DNA of 64,000 nt from Chryseobacterium kimseyorum (GTDB taxonomy: Bacteria; Bacteroidota; Bacteroidia; Flavobacteriales; Weeksellaceae), in assembly GCF_025971945.1 (NCBI RefSeq), contig NZ_JAPDHW010000016.1, forward strand, positions 1-64,000, given 5' to 3'. Position 1 is the stretch's first letter. Each line of letters starts with the position of its first letter. The position numbers and the translations under genes are program-made. A model generated the notes under the pieces. The model was not told the DNA's origin. It ran no database searches and saw nothing but the letters and a program-made list of their open reading frames with translations. Shown here in pieces: positions 27,527 to 36,149 of this stretch.

Positions 27527-28290
27527 ATGAAAATTTTATTTCTACGCTATTTTTCGATATGTTTTTTCATCTCTCAGTCCAAAGTAAAGCTTGCTCGGCT
27601 TTTTTGCTGACAGGAAAAATTATAACGTTGTTGGCTTCAGTGAAAATTGGAAAACTATGCCGGGAATGATTATAATTAACAAAAGGGGTGTTCTTAAAAG
27701 AAACATTAGTTGGCAAAATCTAACAACTAATCAACTTAAAGCTAATAAACATTGGACATCAAAGTTCGGTTTTGCCACTTTCAATCTTTTATGATATGAC
27801 CTTCCCTGTTATGGAGTTAATGAGAAAGGTCTTTTTTTAGTTGAAGTATATTTGGAAGAGTCCGGCAGAGTATATTCAAAACAGGCTGATATGTCTTGGG
27901 TACAATGGATTCAATATCAGTTGGATAACTACAAAAATGTATAAGAGGTGACGGATCATCTCAGTGATGGCCCAAACATCGATTGGTGGCCCAATGCTGC
28001 TGGAAGTCATTTTTCCTGACTGATGCTAAATAAATTCTGCGACCATTGCCCTATTAAATGGTCAATATAAAGTACTCATAAATAAGGAAATGCCGATGCC
28101 TTTGCTATGCAATCATCATTATCACAAGGATCTGACCGCTGCTAAAAAGTTTGATTTTCTTGGCGGAAGCGAAAAGTTTGATTTTGACAAAAACAAAAAC
28201 TGGGAAGATTGTTACAACCGTGCGTACTATATGCTGAAAAATTATACATACGATTGCGACTATGATTTATTTCCCTCATTATTACGATGA
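27527..28290 (+). pseudogene. frameshifted linear amide C-N hydrolase (choloylglycine hydrolase family)
   Basis: The reading changes frame several times. A signal-peptide-like start (ATG 27527, 'ILFLRYFSICFFI') leads to 'ACSAFLLTGK', where the Cys would be the mature N-terminal nucleophile. Then come 'WKTMPGMIIINKRGVLKR' and 'HWTSKFGFATFN'; after another shift 'YGVNEKGLFLVEVYLEESG' and 'WVQWIQYQLDNYKNV'; then 'KKFDFLGGSEKFDFDKN'. The order and motifs (nucleophile Cys, 'NKRG', 'GxNEKGL', 'VLQWIQYQLDN') are those of Ntn-type linear amide hydrolases. At least three frameshifts and an in-frame stop make it non-functional. Confidence 0.72.
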
Positions 28291-28448
28291 AATGAACATT
28301 TTAAAAAAATAGTTTGCTGGCAGAGGTCTTATTATTATCAGAAATCATACGGTAGCCAATCTATTTATAATGAAACTATATGTAGAATTCTTAAATATTA
28401 AACCTCAAAATTGGATCGGAAGTACTGCTATCAAAAACAAGTTATAAA

Positions 28449-28874
28449 TTAGCTATCAGGCAGATTTTTTTGCAACCATCGATGAAGTGTACTTTTTGGG
28501 ATCGAGTATTCTTTTACGACATCTGCTTGCGTCATCTTTCCCGAAATTATTTGCTTCATTATAAAATCTTTAATTTCCTGCGTGTAAATGTTTTTTCTAA
28601 AGTGTGCTACTTTAGGGGAGTTCTCTTTATTCTTCTTAACAGCAGCTGGTGGAGAATATAAAATCAGATGTGAACTATATAGTCTAAAAAAATCATAGTC
28701 AAGTAATTTTGACCATTTTAAAAGCATATCAGAATCAATTGAACTGCTTTCAAAAATATTATTAACAAAATCTTCGTCTTGACCGAAGAACTTACAGATT
28801 CTATCAATTTTAATTCCTTGATGATCAACAAGGTTTTTTATTGATTGTCCAATATGTATTACTTTGTGCAACAT
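28449..28874 (-). CDS. HTH regulator with transposase-type C-terminal helix-turn-helix
   Basis: A 141-residue protein. Residues about 1-60 look like an Xre-like helical domain ('IGQSIKNLVDHQGIKIDRI', 'LLKWSKLLDYDFFRLYSSHL'). A linker follows, and residues about 95-141 form an IS3-OrfA-like HTH ('EIKDFIMKQIISGKMTQADV', 'YSIPKSTLHRWLQK'). Proteins with this build are common in Chryseobacterium genomes, often in variable regions; their targets are unknown. It is transcribed divergently from the TPR-AraC gene, 55 bases apart, so it could regulate it. No transposase catalytic gene accompanies it. Confidence 0.7.
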   Translation of the reverse strand: MLHKVIHIGQSIKNLVDHQGIKIDRICKFFGQDEDFVNNIFESSSIDSDMLLKWSKLLDYDFFRLYSSHLILYSPPAAVKKNKENSPKVAHFRKNIYTQEIKDFIMKQIISGKMTQADVVKEYSIPKSTLHRWLQKNLPDS

Positions 28875-28929
28875 TGATAATTGTAATTTTTTTTAAGGAT
28901 TCGATTAAATAATTAAAAAGATATCTAAA

Positions 28930-30453
28930 TTGATCGCAGGGTTCGATGAAGCAGTTTTTTATAGTCGTTCGGTAGATCAAAAATTAAAGTATGCAGACAG
29001 TGCAATTGCAGTTTCAAGTAAGACTAAGGATGCTGATTTGATATCATGGGCGTATTTAAAAAAAGGTATTATTTACTATTATAATAAGAGGGATTACAGA
29101 AAGGCTCTTCAGCAATATCTTATTGCTTTTAAAAATGCTAAAAACACGAAAGATCTGTACATGAGGAATAAGATCGTTTACCATTTGGGAATGGTCAGAT
29201 CTTATTTGGGGTATTATGAGGACGCAGCGGATCATTTTACTGAAACGGCTGATTACTATGAGCGGAATATTTCTGAAAAAGATCATCCAAATACAAGAAT
29301 CAACAATGAAACAGGATATTTCAACAGTATTTATCGTCTGAGTACTTGTTATAAAAACCTGAAACAGTACAGTAAAGAAGATTCTCTTATTGAAATAGGA
29401 CTTAAAGGAATAAGAAATGCAGATCAGCATCCGCTGGAGTTTGCATACTTTCAGAAAGGAAAAGGTATTCAGCAATTACGTAAAGGTAATAATGAACAAG
29501 CATTACAATATTTGAAGGTCGCAGAAAGCATTTTGATCCATGAACAGGATTACGCGTCTCTTTCTACCGTCGACTTTTATTTAGGAAAGCTTTATTGGAT
29601 TTCAGGGGACAGATCGTCTTCATTGGTTTATTTGAATAAAGTTGATTCTATCATTACTAAATTCAAATTTATTACCCCGGAAATTACTGCTAACTATCAA
29701 TTACTGATTAAGGATGCGGAAGAGAGAAATGATAAAAGCAAACAGCTGTACTATACGAATCGGTTGATCAAGATTGATTCAATTTTGAAGGCAGATTTCG
29801 CGTTCTTATCATCGAGGATTCATCGGGAGTATGATATCAACTCACTAACTGAAGACCGGGAGCGCCTTCTCAGAAAAAATAAATATGGTATTGTTTTTAT
29901 CTTGATCATTATTGCTATCGGTTTAATAATCTTGTGGTATTTAGTGAATCGATTCAGAAAAAGGGAGCATAGGCTTACTTTAAAGTACCATCAGTTGCTG
30001 GACAAGTTAAGTCATCCTGAAGAAATCAATTACAAAGATTCAAAAGTAGTTGTTCATCGTTCAAAAGAGGTATATAGTGATGAAGTTGTAGATACTATCA
30101 AAAAAAATCTCAAAGTGTTTGTGGAAAGGGAAAAGTTTAAAGATGAAAATTTGACGTTGGAGCAGACTGCAAAGATGGTTGGGTGTAAAAGAAATGCGCT
30201 ATCCTATGTTTTAAATACTCATCTAAAGACAACCTATAACAACTATATCAAAAATGTCCGTATTCAATTTATCACAAAGAAGCTTTTGGAGAATGACAGT
30301 ATCTATCTGAAATACAGTATGGACACGTTGGCCAAGGAAGCCGGAATGAAAAACAGACAGATCTTTTCAAATCATTTTTTGGAAATTCATGGAATAAGAC
30401 CTACTGACTTTGTTCGTAAGCGAGTAGAGGAGTTGAAGCAACAGGATGGATAG
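28930..30453 (+). CDS. TPR/AraC-type transmembrane regulator, probably 5'-truncated
   Basis: A 507-codon frame. Residues 1-300 are TPR-like helical repeats ('RKALQQYLIAFKNAKN', 'GYYEDAADHFTETADYY', 'EQALQYLKVAESI'). A membrane span lies at about 318-340 ('YGIVFILIIIAIGLIILWYL'), and a C-terminal AraC-type HTH at about 395-500 ('LTLEQTAKMVGCKRNALSYV', 'KEAGMKNRQIFSNHF'). The family normally starts with a signal peptide and more TPR sequence. Here the frame opens at a TTG inside the repeat region, after a stop at 28906, and lacks a signal peptide, so the gene has probably lost its 5' end. Expression in this state is uncertain. Confidence 0.72.
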   Translation: MIAGFDEAVFYSRSVDQKLKYADSAIAVSSKTKDADLISWAYLKKGIIYYYNKRDYRKALQQYLIAFKNAKNTKDLYMRNKIVYHLGMVRSYLGYYEDAADHFTETADYYERNISEKDHPNTRINNETGYFNSIYRLSTCYKNLKQYSKEDSLIEIGLKGIRNADQHPLEFAYFQKGKGIQQLRKGNNEQALQYLKVAESILIHEQDYASLSTVDFYLGKLYWISGDRSSSLVYLNKVDSIITKFKFITPEITANYQLLIKDAEERNDKSKQLYYTNRLIKIDSILKADFAFLSSRIHREYDINSLTEDRERLLRKNKYGIVFILIIIAIGLIILWYLVNRFRKREHRLTLKYHQLLDKLSHPEEINYKDSKVVVHRSKEVYSDEVVDTIKKNLKVFVEREKFKDENLTLEQTAKMVGCKRNALSYVLNTHLKTTYNNYIKNVRIQFITKKLLENDSIYLKYSMDTLAKEAGMKNRQIFSNHFLEIHGIRPTDFVRKRVEELKQQDG

Positions 30454-30499
30454 CTAATTTTTTATATCCGATTTTTACGTTATCAAAATATATAAACGT

Positions 30500-31345
30500 A
30501 TGACAGGACAAAATTTTAGAAAAAAAAATGATCAGCTTTGGAAGAATCTTACAACAACAGTAGACCAGATTAACAGGAGCGATAACGATATCGTCAGTCG
30601 ATCTGAGGAAATTTTGATGGAAACAGATACTGCCATTAGACAATTGAAAGATCACTTGCGACAATATAAATTTTTAGACTGGAGTGACGAAATTCATTTT
30701 TTCAAGAATACCAAACCTCAATTTATTGCAGTTTACATTTATTACTCCAAGGTTTTGGCAATAGAAGCTTCAAAACCTTACGCAGATCCACAAGCTCTCC
30801 AATCATATTATGAAAATGAAAGGGCCAATCTTTTATATTTTTACAATGAGCAAAGAGAATTTATCAGCTACTATCGCCGGAAATCCACTTACCTGGATAA
30901 AAAATATTTCGTCAGGTTTAAATTTGATTTTAAATTAAAGCTTAGTCCTGAATTATATAGCTATGATGAGGAATTTTCAACATCGCATGATCACATCGTA
31001 TCTCAGATCCTGGCCAATGATCTGTTGGATCAATATTTATCGAACAAAATAAATTCGAAAGATGTCAAGGAAAGCTCAATCGCACACATGAAAAAATTGG
31101 AATGGACAGCTCCGAAGGTTGCACTGATCGAACTCTTATATGCGCTTCATCAAACCAAGTGTTTCAACGGCGGACATTCTGATCTCGCGGAAATTTTCAG
31201 ATGGGCGGAAAATTCACTCCATATCAATTTAGGAAATTATCATAAAACTTTAGGTGAGATACGACTTAGAAAGTCTGACAGGACTAAATTTATTTCTTTA
31301 CTTCAGAAAAATTTTGAGCAGTATATTGATGATTTGGATATATAA
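30500..31345 (+). CDS. rteC: RteC family regulator of element excision
   Basis: A 281-residue all-helical protein that I recognise as RteC-like: 'YKFLDWSDEIHFFKNTKPQF', 'YYENERANLLYFYNEQREFI', and a C-terminal winged-helix region ('KVALIELLYALHQTKCFNGG', 'LAEIFRWAENSLHINLGNYH'). In the Bacteroides element CTnDOT, RteC binds inverted repeats upstream of the excision genes and activates them. Here a perfect inverted repeat (31543-31576) and an excisionase-like HTH gene (31624) follow immediately, which keeps the expected arrangement. No RteA/RteB two-component pair is next to it. Confidence 0.85.
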   Translation: MTGQNFRKKNDQLWKNLTTTVDQINRSDNDIVSRSEEILMETDTAIRQLKDHLRQYKFLDWSDEIHFFKNTKPQFIAVYIYYSKVLAIEASKPYADPQALQSYYENERANLLYFYNEQREFISYYRRKSTYLDKKYFVRFKFDFKLKLSPELYSYDEEFSTSHDHIVSQILANDLLDQYLSNKINSKDVKESSIAHMKKLEWTAPKVALIELLYALHQTKCFNGGHSDLAEIFRWAENSLHINLGNYHKTLGEIRLRKSDRTKFISLLQKNFEQYIDDLDI

Positions 31346-31542
31346 GCTACCCATAGCTGCCTGAAATTTTAGTTGGACTGAATTCCTAATATCCTTCCAA
31401 ACCTCTATTCCACACTAAAAAATCTCAACAACCTTTTAGGTCAGTAGTCGATAGTGTTGGTGTTTATTGATTTCTGTAAAAAATGCGTATCACTCAAAAG
31501 TGTTTGAAACTCGAGGTGTTTATGCATAGTATGTACAGGAAA

Positions 31543-31576
31543 ATCTTTCGGTAGTACCGAAAAACTACCGAAAGAT
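31543..31576 (+). promoter_or_regulatory. 13-bp perfect inverted repeat: candidate RteC site or terminator
   Basis: ATCTTTCGGTAGT (31543-31555) and ACTACCGAAAGAT (31564-31576) are perfect inverted repeats around an 8-base loop. They lie between rteC and the excisionase-like gene. AACCTTTG at 31593-31600 is a near -7 box, which would put the repeat just upstream of -33, where RteC binds in CTnDOT. The sequence after the right arm is ATTTTC, a poor T tract, so a terminator is less likely but not excluded. Confidence 0.55.
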
Positions 31577-31623
31577 ATTTTCCGTGATTTTGAACCTTTG
31601 TCAGACAAAACAATTTTGAAATC

Positions 31624-31884
31624 ATGGCTATACTTATTATTAGACAAGAAGATCTAGAGCAGTTTAACACTGAAGTGCTGGAAGATATCAAAGATTTATT
31701 TTACGCTAAGACAAATGAATACAAATTATCGCTTCGGATCTCCGGGTTCAAGAAGATGCATACCATTTCTTCGGGAACGTTATATCTGAGGATCACCGGA
31801 ACTATTTCTTACAGTAGAGTAGGAGGGACTTTGTGTTACAATCATGGAGACGTAGGGAACTGCTTACAAACTTTAAACATTTAA
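31624..31884 (+). CDS. small HTH_17/excisionase-like DNA-binding protein
   Basis: An 86-residue protein. The N-terminal helix 'QEDLEQFNTEVLEDIKDLFY' and the C-terminal 'SSGTLYLRITGTISYSRVGG' with 'CYNHGDVGNCLQ' follow the MerR-like HTH of element-encoded proteins that read 'EVRKLLxISPGTLQNLRxxGTLPxxKxGGxxYYxxxDI'. The usual 'WLKSxEVxKLL' part is changed to 'RISGFKKMHT', so the first helix is divergent and the protein may be impaired. In CTnDOT-like elements such proteins serve as recombination directionality factors or regulators. It sits downstream of rteC and the 31543 inverted repeat. Confidence 0.62.
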   Translation: MAILIIRQEDLEQFNTEVLEDIKDLFYAKTNEYKLSLRISGFKKMHTISSGTLYLRITGTISYSRVGGTLCYNHGDVGNCLQTLNI

Positions 31885-31891
31885 GTCAATA

Positions 31892-32449
31892 ATGATGAAG
31901 CAAGCTAATAAAATTATTGATTTTTTTGGAAATGTTATTAAGGATCAGCAGATGACTGCAGGACATGTCAGTTTATATGTTTCTTTATTCCAGTTATGGA
32001 AAATCCATGAATACAAAAATCCGTTTCGAATTAGTCGCAGAGAAGTCATGAAGCTAAGTCGAATAAAATCGTTCCCTACATACTACAAATGTATAAAAGA
32101 GCTGCATCATGCAGGATTCATAATTTATTCACCCAAGTACAATTCTTATGAAGGAAGTTTTATCGAGATTATTGATTTCGAAGATGATTTCTTCGGAAAA
32201 AACGAAACTGTACAGAATCAGAGAACAGTATCCAGTGATAAGATGTGCTTTTCTTTTCCGGTATTTTCTGAGGTTGAGATATATTTTCTAGAGCAGGATC
32301 TTCGATCTGATCAAGCAAATCAGTTCTATTCCCAATATCAATCGAAAAACGGGAAGGTTGGTTACGACAGATCTGTGAAGTGTTGGAAGTCAGCCGCAAG
32401 AAACTGGATTTATACCTATAAAAATACAAATCAAAACCAGAAAACATGA
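31892..32449 (+). CDS. element winged-helix protein (replication/regulatory type)
   Basis: A 185-residue protein with an N-terminal winged helix ('GHVSLYVSLFQLWKIHEY', 'RISRREVMKLSRI', 'IKELHHAGFIIYSPK'), a charged linker and a C-terminal 'FYSQYQSKNGKVGYDR' and 'CWKSAARNWIY' segment. The C-terminal pattern (Tyr...Gly-Trp-like...W(K/Q)xAxRxW) occurs in plasmid and phage replication or regulatory proteins, and the gene at 32700 has the same plan. It lies 7 bases after the excisionase-like gene and overlaps the DUF3853 gene by 4 bases, so these form one operon. The exact role is unknown. Confidence 0.62.
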   Translation: MMKQANKIIDFFGNVIKDQQMTAGHVSLYVSLFQLWKIHEYKNPFRISRREVMKLSRIKSFPTYYKCIKELHHAGFIIYSPKYNSYEGSFIEIIDFEDDFFGKNETVQNQRTVSSDKMCFSFPVFSEVEIYFLEQDLRSDQANQFYSQYQSKNGKVGYDRSVKCWKSAARNWIYTYKNTNQNQKT

Positions 32450-32697
32450 GAGAAATTAATCTTGATACTCCTATCTGGCAATTGACTGTTGGTGAATTCC
32501 TGGAGATTTCAAAAGGCCTCAGTTCTGAAAAGAAATACGAGTATGGGCTGAAAGGCTTAGCAAAAATTTTGGGTTGCTCTGTCTCAAAAGCTTCTGAAGT
32601 AAAGTCATCAGGAATATTGGATGATGCTATCATTCAAAACAGGAATATTATCATTGTTGACAAGGAAAAAGCATTAACGCTTTTCGGAAAAAAATAA
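32446..32697 (+). CDS. DUF3853 family protein
   Basis: An 83-residue protein of the DUF3853 type: 'TPIWQLTVGEFLEI' at the N-terminus and an HTH-like half ('KGLAKILGCSVSKASEVKSS', 'AIIQNRNIIIVDKEKAL'). The C-terminal part resembles a small DNA-binding helix-turn-helix. DUF3853 genes are typically found in Bacteroidota conjugative elements beside replication or mobilization genes. It overlaps the upstream gene (ATGA) and is followed 2 bases later by the next winged-helix gene. Function has not been established. Confidence 0.82.
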   Translation: MREINLDTPIWQLTVGEFLEISKGLSSEKKYEYGLKGLAKILGCSVSKASEVKSSGILDDAIIQNRNIIIVDKEKALTLFGKK

Positions 32698-32699
32698 TA

Positions 32700-33350
32700 A
32701 TGTACTATCTTGAATTGATACAACGATTTTGGGATTTTAATCAAAAAAACCAAATAGGTGCTACCGGAATTTCAATGTATTTGTTCCTGCTGAAAACGGG
32801 CTACGACAATAACCGGTATGATTTCCATATTTCTGATGTGGCGATGAGTAAAACGTTGGGACTTACCAGGAAAACGATTAAATCCACAAAAGAGAAACTT
32901 GCAAAATTTGGGTTGATAGAATTCAAAAGCCAAAACGGAATCCCGGGCTATTATAGATTAATGTTAAATTATCCCCTACAAATTGCTGAGCCAATCAAAG
33001 TAGCACAATCAAATATTGAAAAAAATGCTGTATTTCCTAGAACACAGAATGTGGAAATTCTAACATCAATACAGCAGTTAGTACCTAAGGTAGATCATAA
33101 AAAAATTCCAAGTTATGAGGAATTTATTGAATACGCGGAAACATTGGAAACGTACGATACTGAATTAGAATTACGTGTTAAAGAAAAATATGAAGATTGG
33201 TTACGTAAGGGTTGGCGGAATAATTCCAATCGACCTCTTACCAATTGGAAGTCTTCCATAAAAAGCATATTACCATACATGAAAAATAGGGATCATGAGC
33301 ATCAACTTTCAGTATCAGTTATCCCAAGTATCGAACGTCCAAAAATTTAG
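32700..33350 (+). CDS. element winged-helix protein, replication type
   Basis: A 216-residue protein. The N-terminal winged helix ('GATGISMYLFLLKTGYDN', 'ISDVAMSKTLGLTRKTIKST', 'KEKLAKFGLIEFKSQNG') is followed by a linker and a C-terminal helical module 'YEDWLRKGWRNNSNRPLTNW' with 'KSSIKSILPYM'. The plan equals that of 31892, suggesting an old duplication. Winged-helix plus this C-terminal motif is seen in DnaD-like and phage O-like replication proteins. Being directly upstream of the Rep-like gene and iterons, it may help load the replication machinery or regulate rep (inference). Confidence 0.6.
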   Translation: MYYLELIQRFWDFNQKNQIGATGISMYLFLLKTGYDNNRYDFHISDVAMSKTLGLTRKTIKSTKEKLAKFGLIEFKSQNGIPGYYRLMLNYPLQIAEPIKVAQSNIEKNAVFPRTQNVEILTSIQQLVPKVDHKKIPSYEEFIEYAETLETYDTELELRVKEKYEDWLRKGWRNNSNRPLTNWKSSIKSILPYMKNRDHEHQLSVSVIPSIERPKI

Positions 33351-33404
33351 ACAGGAAGTAATTTTATGGTAAAGAATTTAAATCTGAAAAAAATGTGAAT
33401 TAAT

Positions 33405-34493
33405 ATGGCAGATCATGTAAGACTTGTTCGTAAGGAATTTGAAAATAATAACGAAAGAGTTCCCGATAAAATACGATTGGGTAACCATTTCGTCGATGAT
33501 TTCATTTTTGATGATAATGGAACTGCTGATATTCCGATTAATGCTTTACGGGTTATTTTTAATATTATTTCCATTATCAGCAGTGAGCAGTTTCGTCCGG
33601 AAGATCGGCCCCGTCAACTCTCCTTATTCGATGAAGAATTTGAAACGGAACATAATGTATTTGCTTCGATGAAGATTAGGAACAGTAAGATCTCTCCAAG
33701 TGGTTCCAGCAAACAGGTCGTTGATGCTTACGAATTTTTGGCGAAGTTCAAAATGAGCTGGTATAAATCGCTGAATTCAAAAGGTAAGGAAATCAAAACT
33801 TTTGGAGGTCTCATCTCTGCACCCACATATGATCGATGGGGGTACACCACGTTTTTGATCAGCAGCTATTGGCTGAAAAAACTATTGGTCATTCCGGAAT
33901 ACAATTATGTACTGTATAATTTAGTGTACAATATCCGCAATAACAAACATATTATTTTTGCCATCTGGCTTTCGAAGCTGCCAGAAAAAGGAACGGCTTT
34001 AAAGCTTTCAACCTTAAATAAAAAATTTGGGCTGAACTATAAAACAGCTAATGATGTATGTTTTAAATTTCTAAAGCCGGCTAGGCTGAACCTGAACCTG
34101 TATAATAATTTATCATTCAATTTTAAGTATAAAGGTGATTTGATCTATATCCTTCCTTTTTCTACTAAAATGATCGCGGATGTTGATGTAGAAAAACATA
34201 ACAGGGAGCAGCTCGATATTGTTCGACGGTTAAGATATTTCAGAAACAGATACGGTTTGCAGGAAAGTGAGATGATTCAGTTTAGCTATCAGTACAAAAA
34301 TATTCCGCAAACTAGAGAACTGATCAATAAGGCTTTTAGCGAATTCATCACAATGAGCAGATTGAGGGGAATAAAGTCAACGGAATCACAAGGGAGAATA
34401 TTCTTGAACACAATCCAGGAAATCATAATCAAGTTATACCGGGATACTAAAATGGGAGGGTTGCTGCCTAATGGTTATCCTGTTATTATATGA
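33405..34493 (+). CDS. RepB/Rep_3-like replication initiator
   Basis: A 362-residue protein that I read as a plasmid-type initiator with two winged-helix domains: 'LISAPTYDRWGYTTFLISSY', 'YNLVYNIRNNKHIIFAIWLS', 'GTALKLSTLNKKFGLNYKTA' and 'NFKYKGDLIYILPF'. The last two resemble the second winged helix of Rep_3-family initiators, which binds iterons. The strongest support is context: eight iteron-like repeats start within 2 bases after the stop codon. Family placement is by eye and moderate; an element-specific initiator outside Rep_3 is possible. Confidence 0.62.
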   Translation: MADHVRLVRKEFENNNERVPDKIRLGNHFVDDFIFDDNGTADIPINALRVIFNIISIISSEQFRPEDRPRQLSLFDEEFETEHNVFASMKIRNSKISPSGSSKQVVDAYEFLAKFKMSWYKSLNSKGKEIKTFGGLISAPTYDRWGYTTFLISSYWLKKLLVIPEYNYVLYNLVYNIRNNKHIIFAIWLSKLPEKGTALKLSTLNKKFGLNYKTANDVCFKFLKPARLNLNLYNNLSFNFKYKGDLIYILPFSTKMIADVDVEKHNREQLDIVRRLRYFRNRYGLQESEMIQFSYQYKNIPQTRELINKAFSEFITMSRLRGIKSTESQGRIFLNTIQEIIIKLYRDTKMGGLLPNGYPVII

Positions 34494-34494
34494 A

Positions 34495-34803
34495 GTCGGA
34501 ATTGTACTCATCTGTATTTCGTAATAGCGCTCATTCCAATTTCGGATTTGCTCTCGCTGAAGTTAAAGTGATGTTAAAAAGATGAAATTCTATGATCCGT
34601 TTTCGGAATTGCGGTCGTTCCATAATTTGACGAACATTTGAAAATGTGAATATGTTCTGAAAATTGTGAGTAAATCGTTTGAATAAGTGATGAGAGAAAA
34701 TACCATTCGGATTTACGCTCATTCGAAAGAAAGAAAGTATTCGGATTTGTGCTGATTTAATTTTCGGAATTGCTCTTATTTAGAGTTCGGAATTTTGCTC
34801 GTT
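34495..34803 (+). repeat. iteron array (eight ~18-bp direct repeats), candidate replication origin
   Basis: Eight direct repeats near TTCGGAWTTGYGCTCATT start at 34495, 34518, 34541, 34602, 34706, 34740, 34763 and 34786. The first three are spaced 23 bp apart, and the last three (34740, 34763, 34786) are also spaced 23 bp apart; two more lie between. A 23-bp period places sites on nearly the same helix face, as in iteron-controlled theta origins. The intervening and following DNA (to 34933) is AT-rich, suitable for melting. No gene lies in 34494-34933. Confidence 0.72.
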
Positions 34804-34933
34804 CAAAAGCATCATAAAATGTTTTGCTATAAGCTGATCAAGCGAACTCCTAAAAGTATATATAAAAATAATAAAAGTCTTATTCTATATTAAAAGGAAA
34901 TGGGGATAAAAAATTTGCTTTAAAAAGAAAAAT

Positions 34934-35791
34934 ATGAATTGCGAAAAAATAAAAGGAAAGGTAAGCATCCGGACAGTACTTGAATCGTTCAATCTTTTTC
35001 CTGTAAAAGAAAACGGTAAAACGGGTTTTTATTTTGCGCTGGACAGAGAGGAAAAAGTGCCCAGCTTGTCAGTTGATTATATAAATAATAAAGCGTTTGA
35101 CTTCGGAACAGGAAAAAATTATGACATCATCTCAATTGTGCAGCAAATCAACAAAACTTCTGTCTCGGATGCTCTGAAATATTTGGAAAAATTTAATTTC
35201 CAACCTCAGGAAATTGATCAGAAAGAAGAAGTCCGGTCAAATGCAAAATATGAAATTATACAGGTAAAAGAGGTTAAACATCCTGCATTGGTGCAATATT
35301 TAAAATATAGAAATGTTTGTGACCAAATTCATTTCGTAAAAGAAATTCATTACCAGATAAATGGTAAAAAGTTCTTCGGAATTGGTTTTTTAAACGATTC
35401 CGGAGGGTATGAGATCCGAAATAAGTATACTAAGATCTGCTTAGGTAAAAAAGATGTTACATTATTAAAAAGTGGTATGGATTGTCAGAGGGAAGTGAAA
35501 ATTTTCGAGGGATTTTTTGACTTCCTGACTTATAGAAATATTCAAAGAGGAGCAAATGAAGTTTCAGATTACCTTGTTTTAAATTCAACTGCCATGCTTT
35601 TTAAAGCTGAGGAGTTGATGAAAAAATACAATATAATATCCCTTTTTCTGGATAACGATTCCAATGGACGACTAATTACAGATAAGCTTTTCAATCAATA
35701 CAATGCTGTTCGAGACTGTGCATCAATTTATACTGGTTTTAATGATTTGAATGAATGGTTTTGCAGCTCAGGTCGTTATTGCGATTATTAA
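34934..35791 (+). CDS. toprim-domain primase-like protein (TraP type)
   Basis: A 285-residue protein. Residues about 1-90 resemble a CHC2-like primase N-terminus that has lost its zinc Cys/His ligands ('GFYFALDREEKVPSLSV', 'KAFDFGTGKNYDIISIVQ'). Residues about 185-285 form a toprim domain with Glu192 in 'IFEGFFDFLTY' and Asp240/Asp242 in 'SLFLDNDSNGR', the Mg-binding set of primases and topoisomerases. Similar proteins in Bacteroides elements are called TraP. It follows the rep/iteron region and probably primes replication of the element or of transferred single-strand DNA. The end 'NDLNEWF' is the usual C-terminal toprim motif. Confidence 0.8.
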   Translation: MNCEKIKGKVSIRTVLESFNLFPVKENGKTGFYFALDREEKVPSLSVDYINNKAFDFGTGKNYDIISIVQQINKTSVSDALKYLEKFNFQPQEIDQKEEVRSNAKYEIIQVKEVKHPALVQYLKYRNVCDQIHFVKEIHYQINGKKFFGIGFLNDSGGYEIRNKYTKICLGKKDVTLLKSGMDCQREVKIFEGFFDFLTYRNIQRGANEVSDYLVLNSTAMLFKAEELMKKYNIISLFLDNDSNGRLITDKLFNQYNAVRDCASIYTGFNDLNEWFCSSGRYCDY

Positions 35792-36149
35792 GTGAATCTT
35801 TTAGTAGAGTATAAGTAGCATTCTTTTTCATTGTTACGAATGCTTCTGGAAATGCTTTTCAGCTTAATGAAGGTCTATCTTTTCAGCCATCATTAGAAAT
35901 GCTGTAAAATTATCTACTGCATCAGAAGATAATATCGTTTGTCCAGCTTTACTAGTAATTTCTTTGTCTTTTTACTTTCGGAGCTTTTTTGATGTTGCGA
36001 TAATAATATTTAATCTTTTCATGGATTTTAAGACTAAACTTAAGCAGCTTTTTTTCCTCTACATAATCTTAATTGATTAGAGAATATGAAACTAGACTCT
36101 GGTGCAAAATCTACCTTCACATATATGGTAATTAAAACAAATTGGCTCA
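35792..36149. other. intergenic region with a possible minus-strand remnant
   Basis: About 358 bases without an intact gene. On the minus strand around 35870-35990 one frame reads 'EITSKAGQTILSSDAVDNF' and 'TAFLMMAEKI', followed by a stop and more short pieces, which looks protein-like. I cannot name a family. No terminator with a clear T tract was found for the toprim gene. Confidence 0.4.

Noticed and set aside
28449..28874. HTH gene considered as an IS3 OrfA transposase subunit
   Set aside because: No OrfB, no terminal inverted repeats and an extra Xre-like N-terminal domain; a regulator is more likely.
34495..34803. Repeat array considered as CRISPR
   Set aside because: Repeats are only ~18 bp, degenerate, with spacers of 5 bp or irregular length, and no cas genes are present; iterons fit better.
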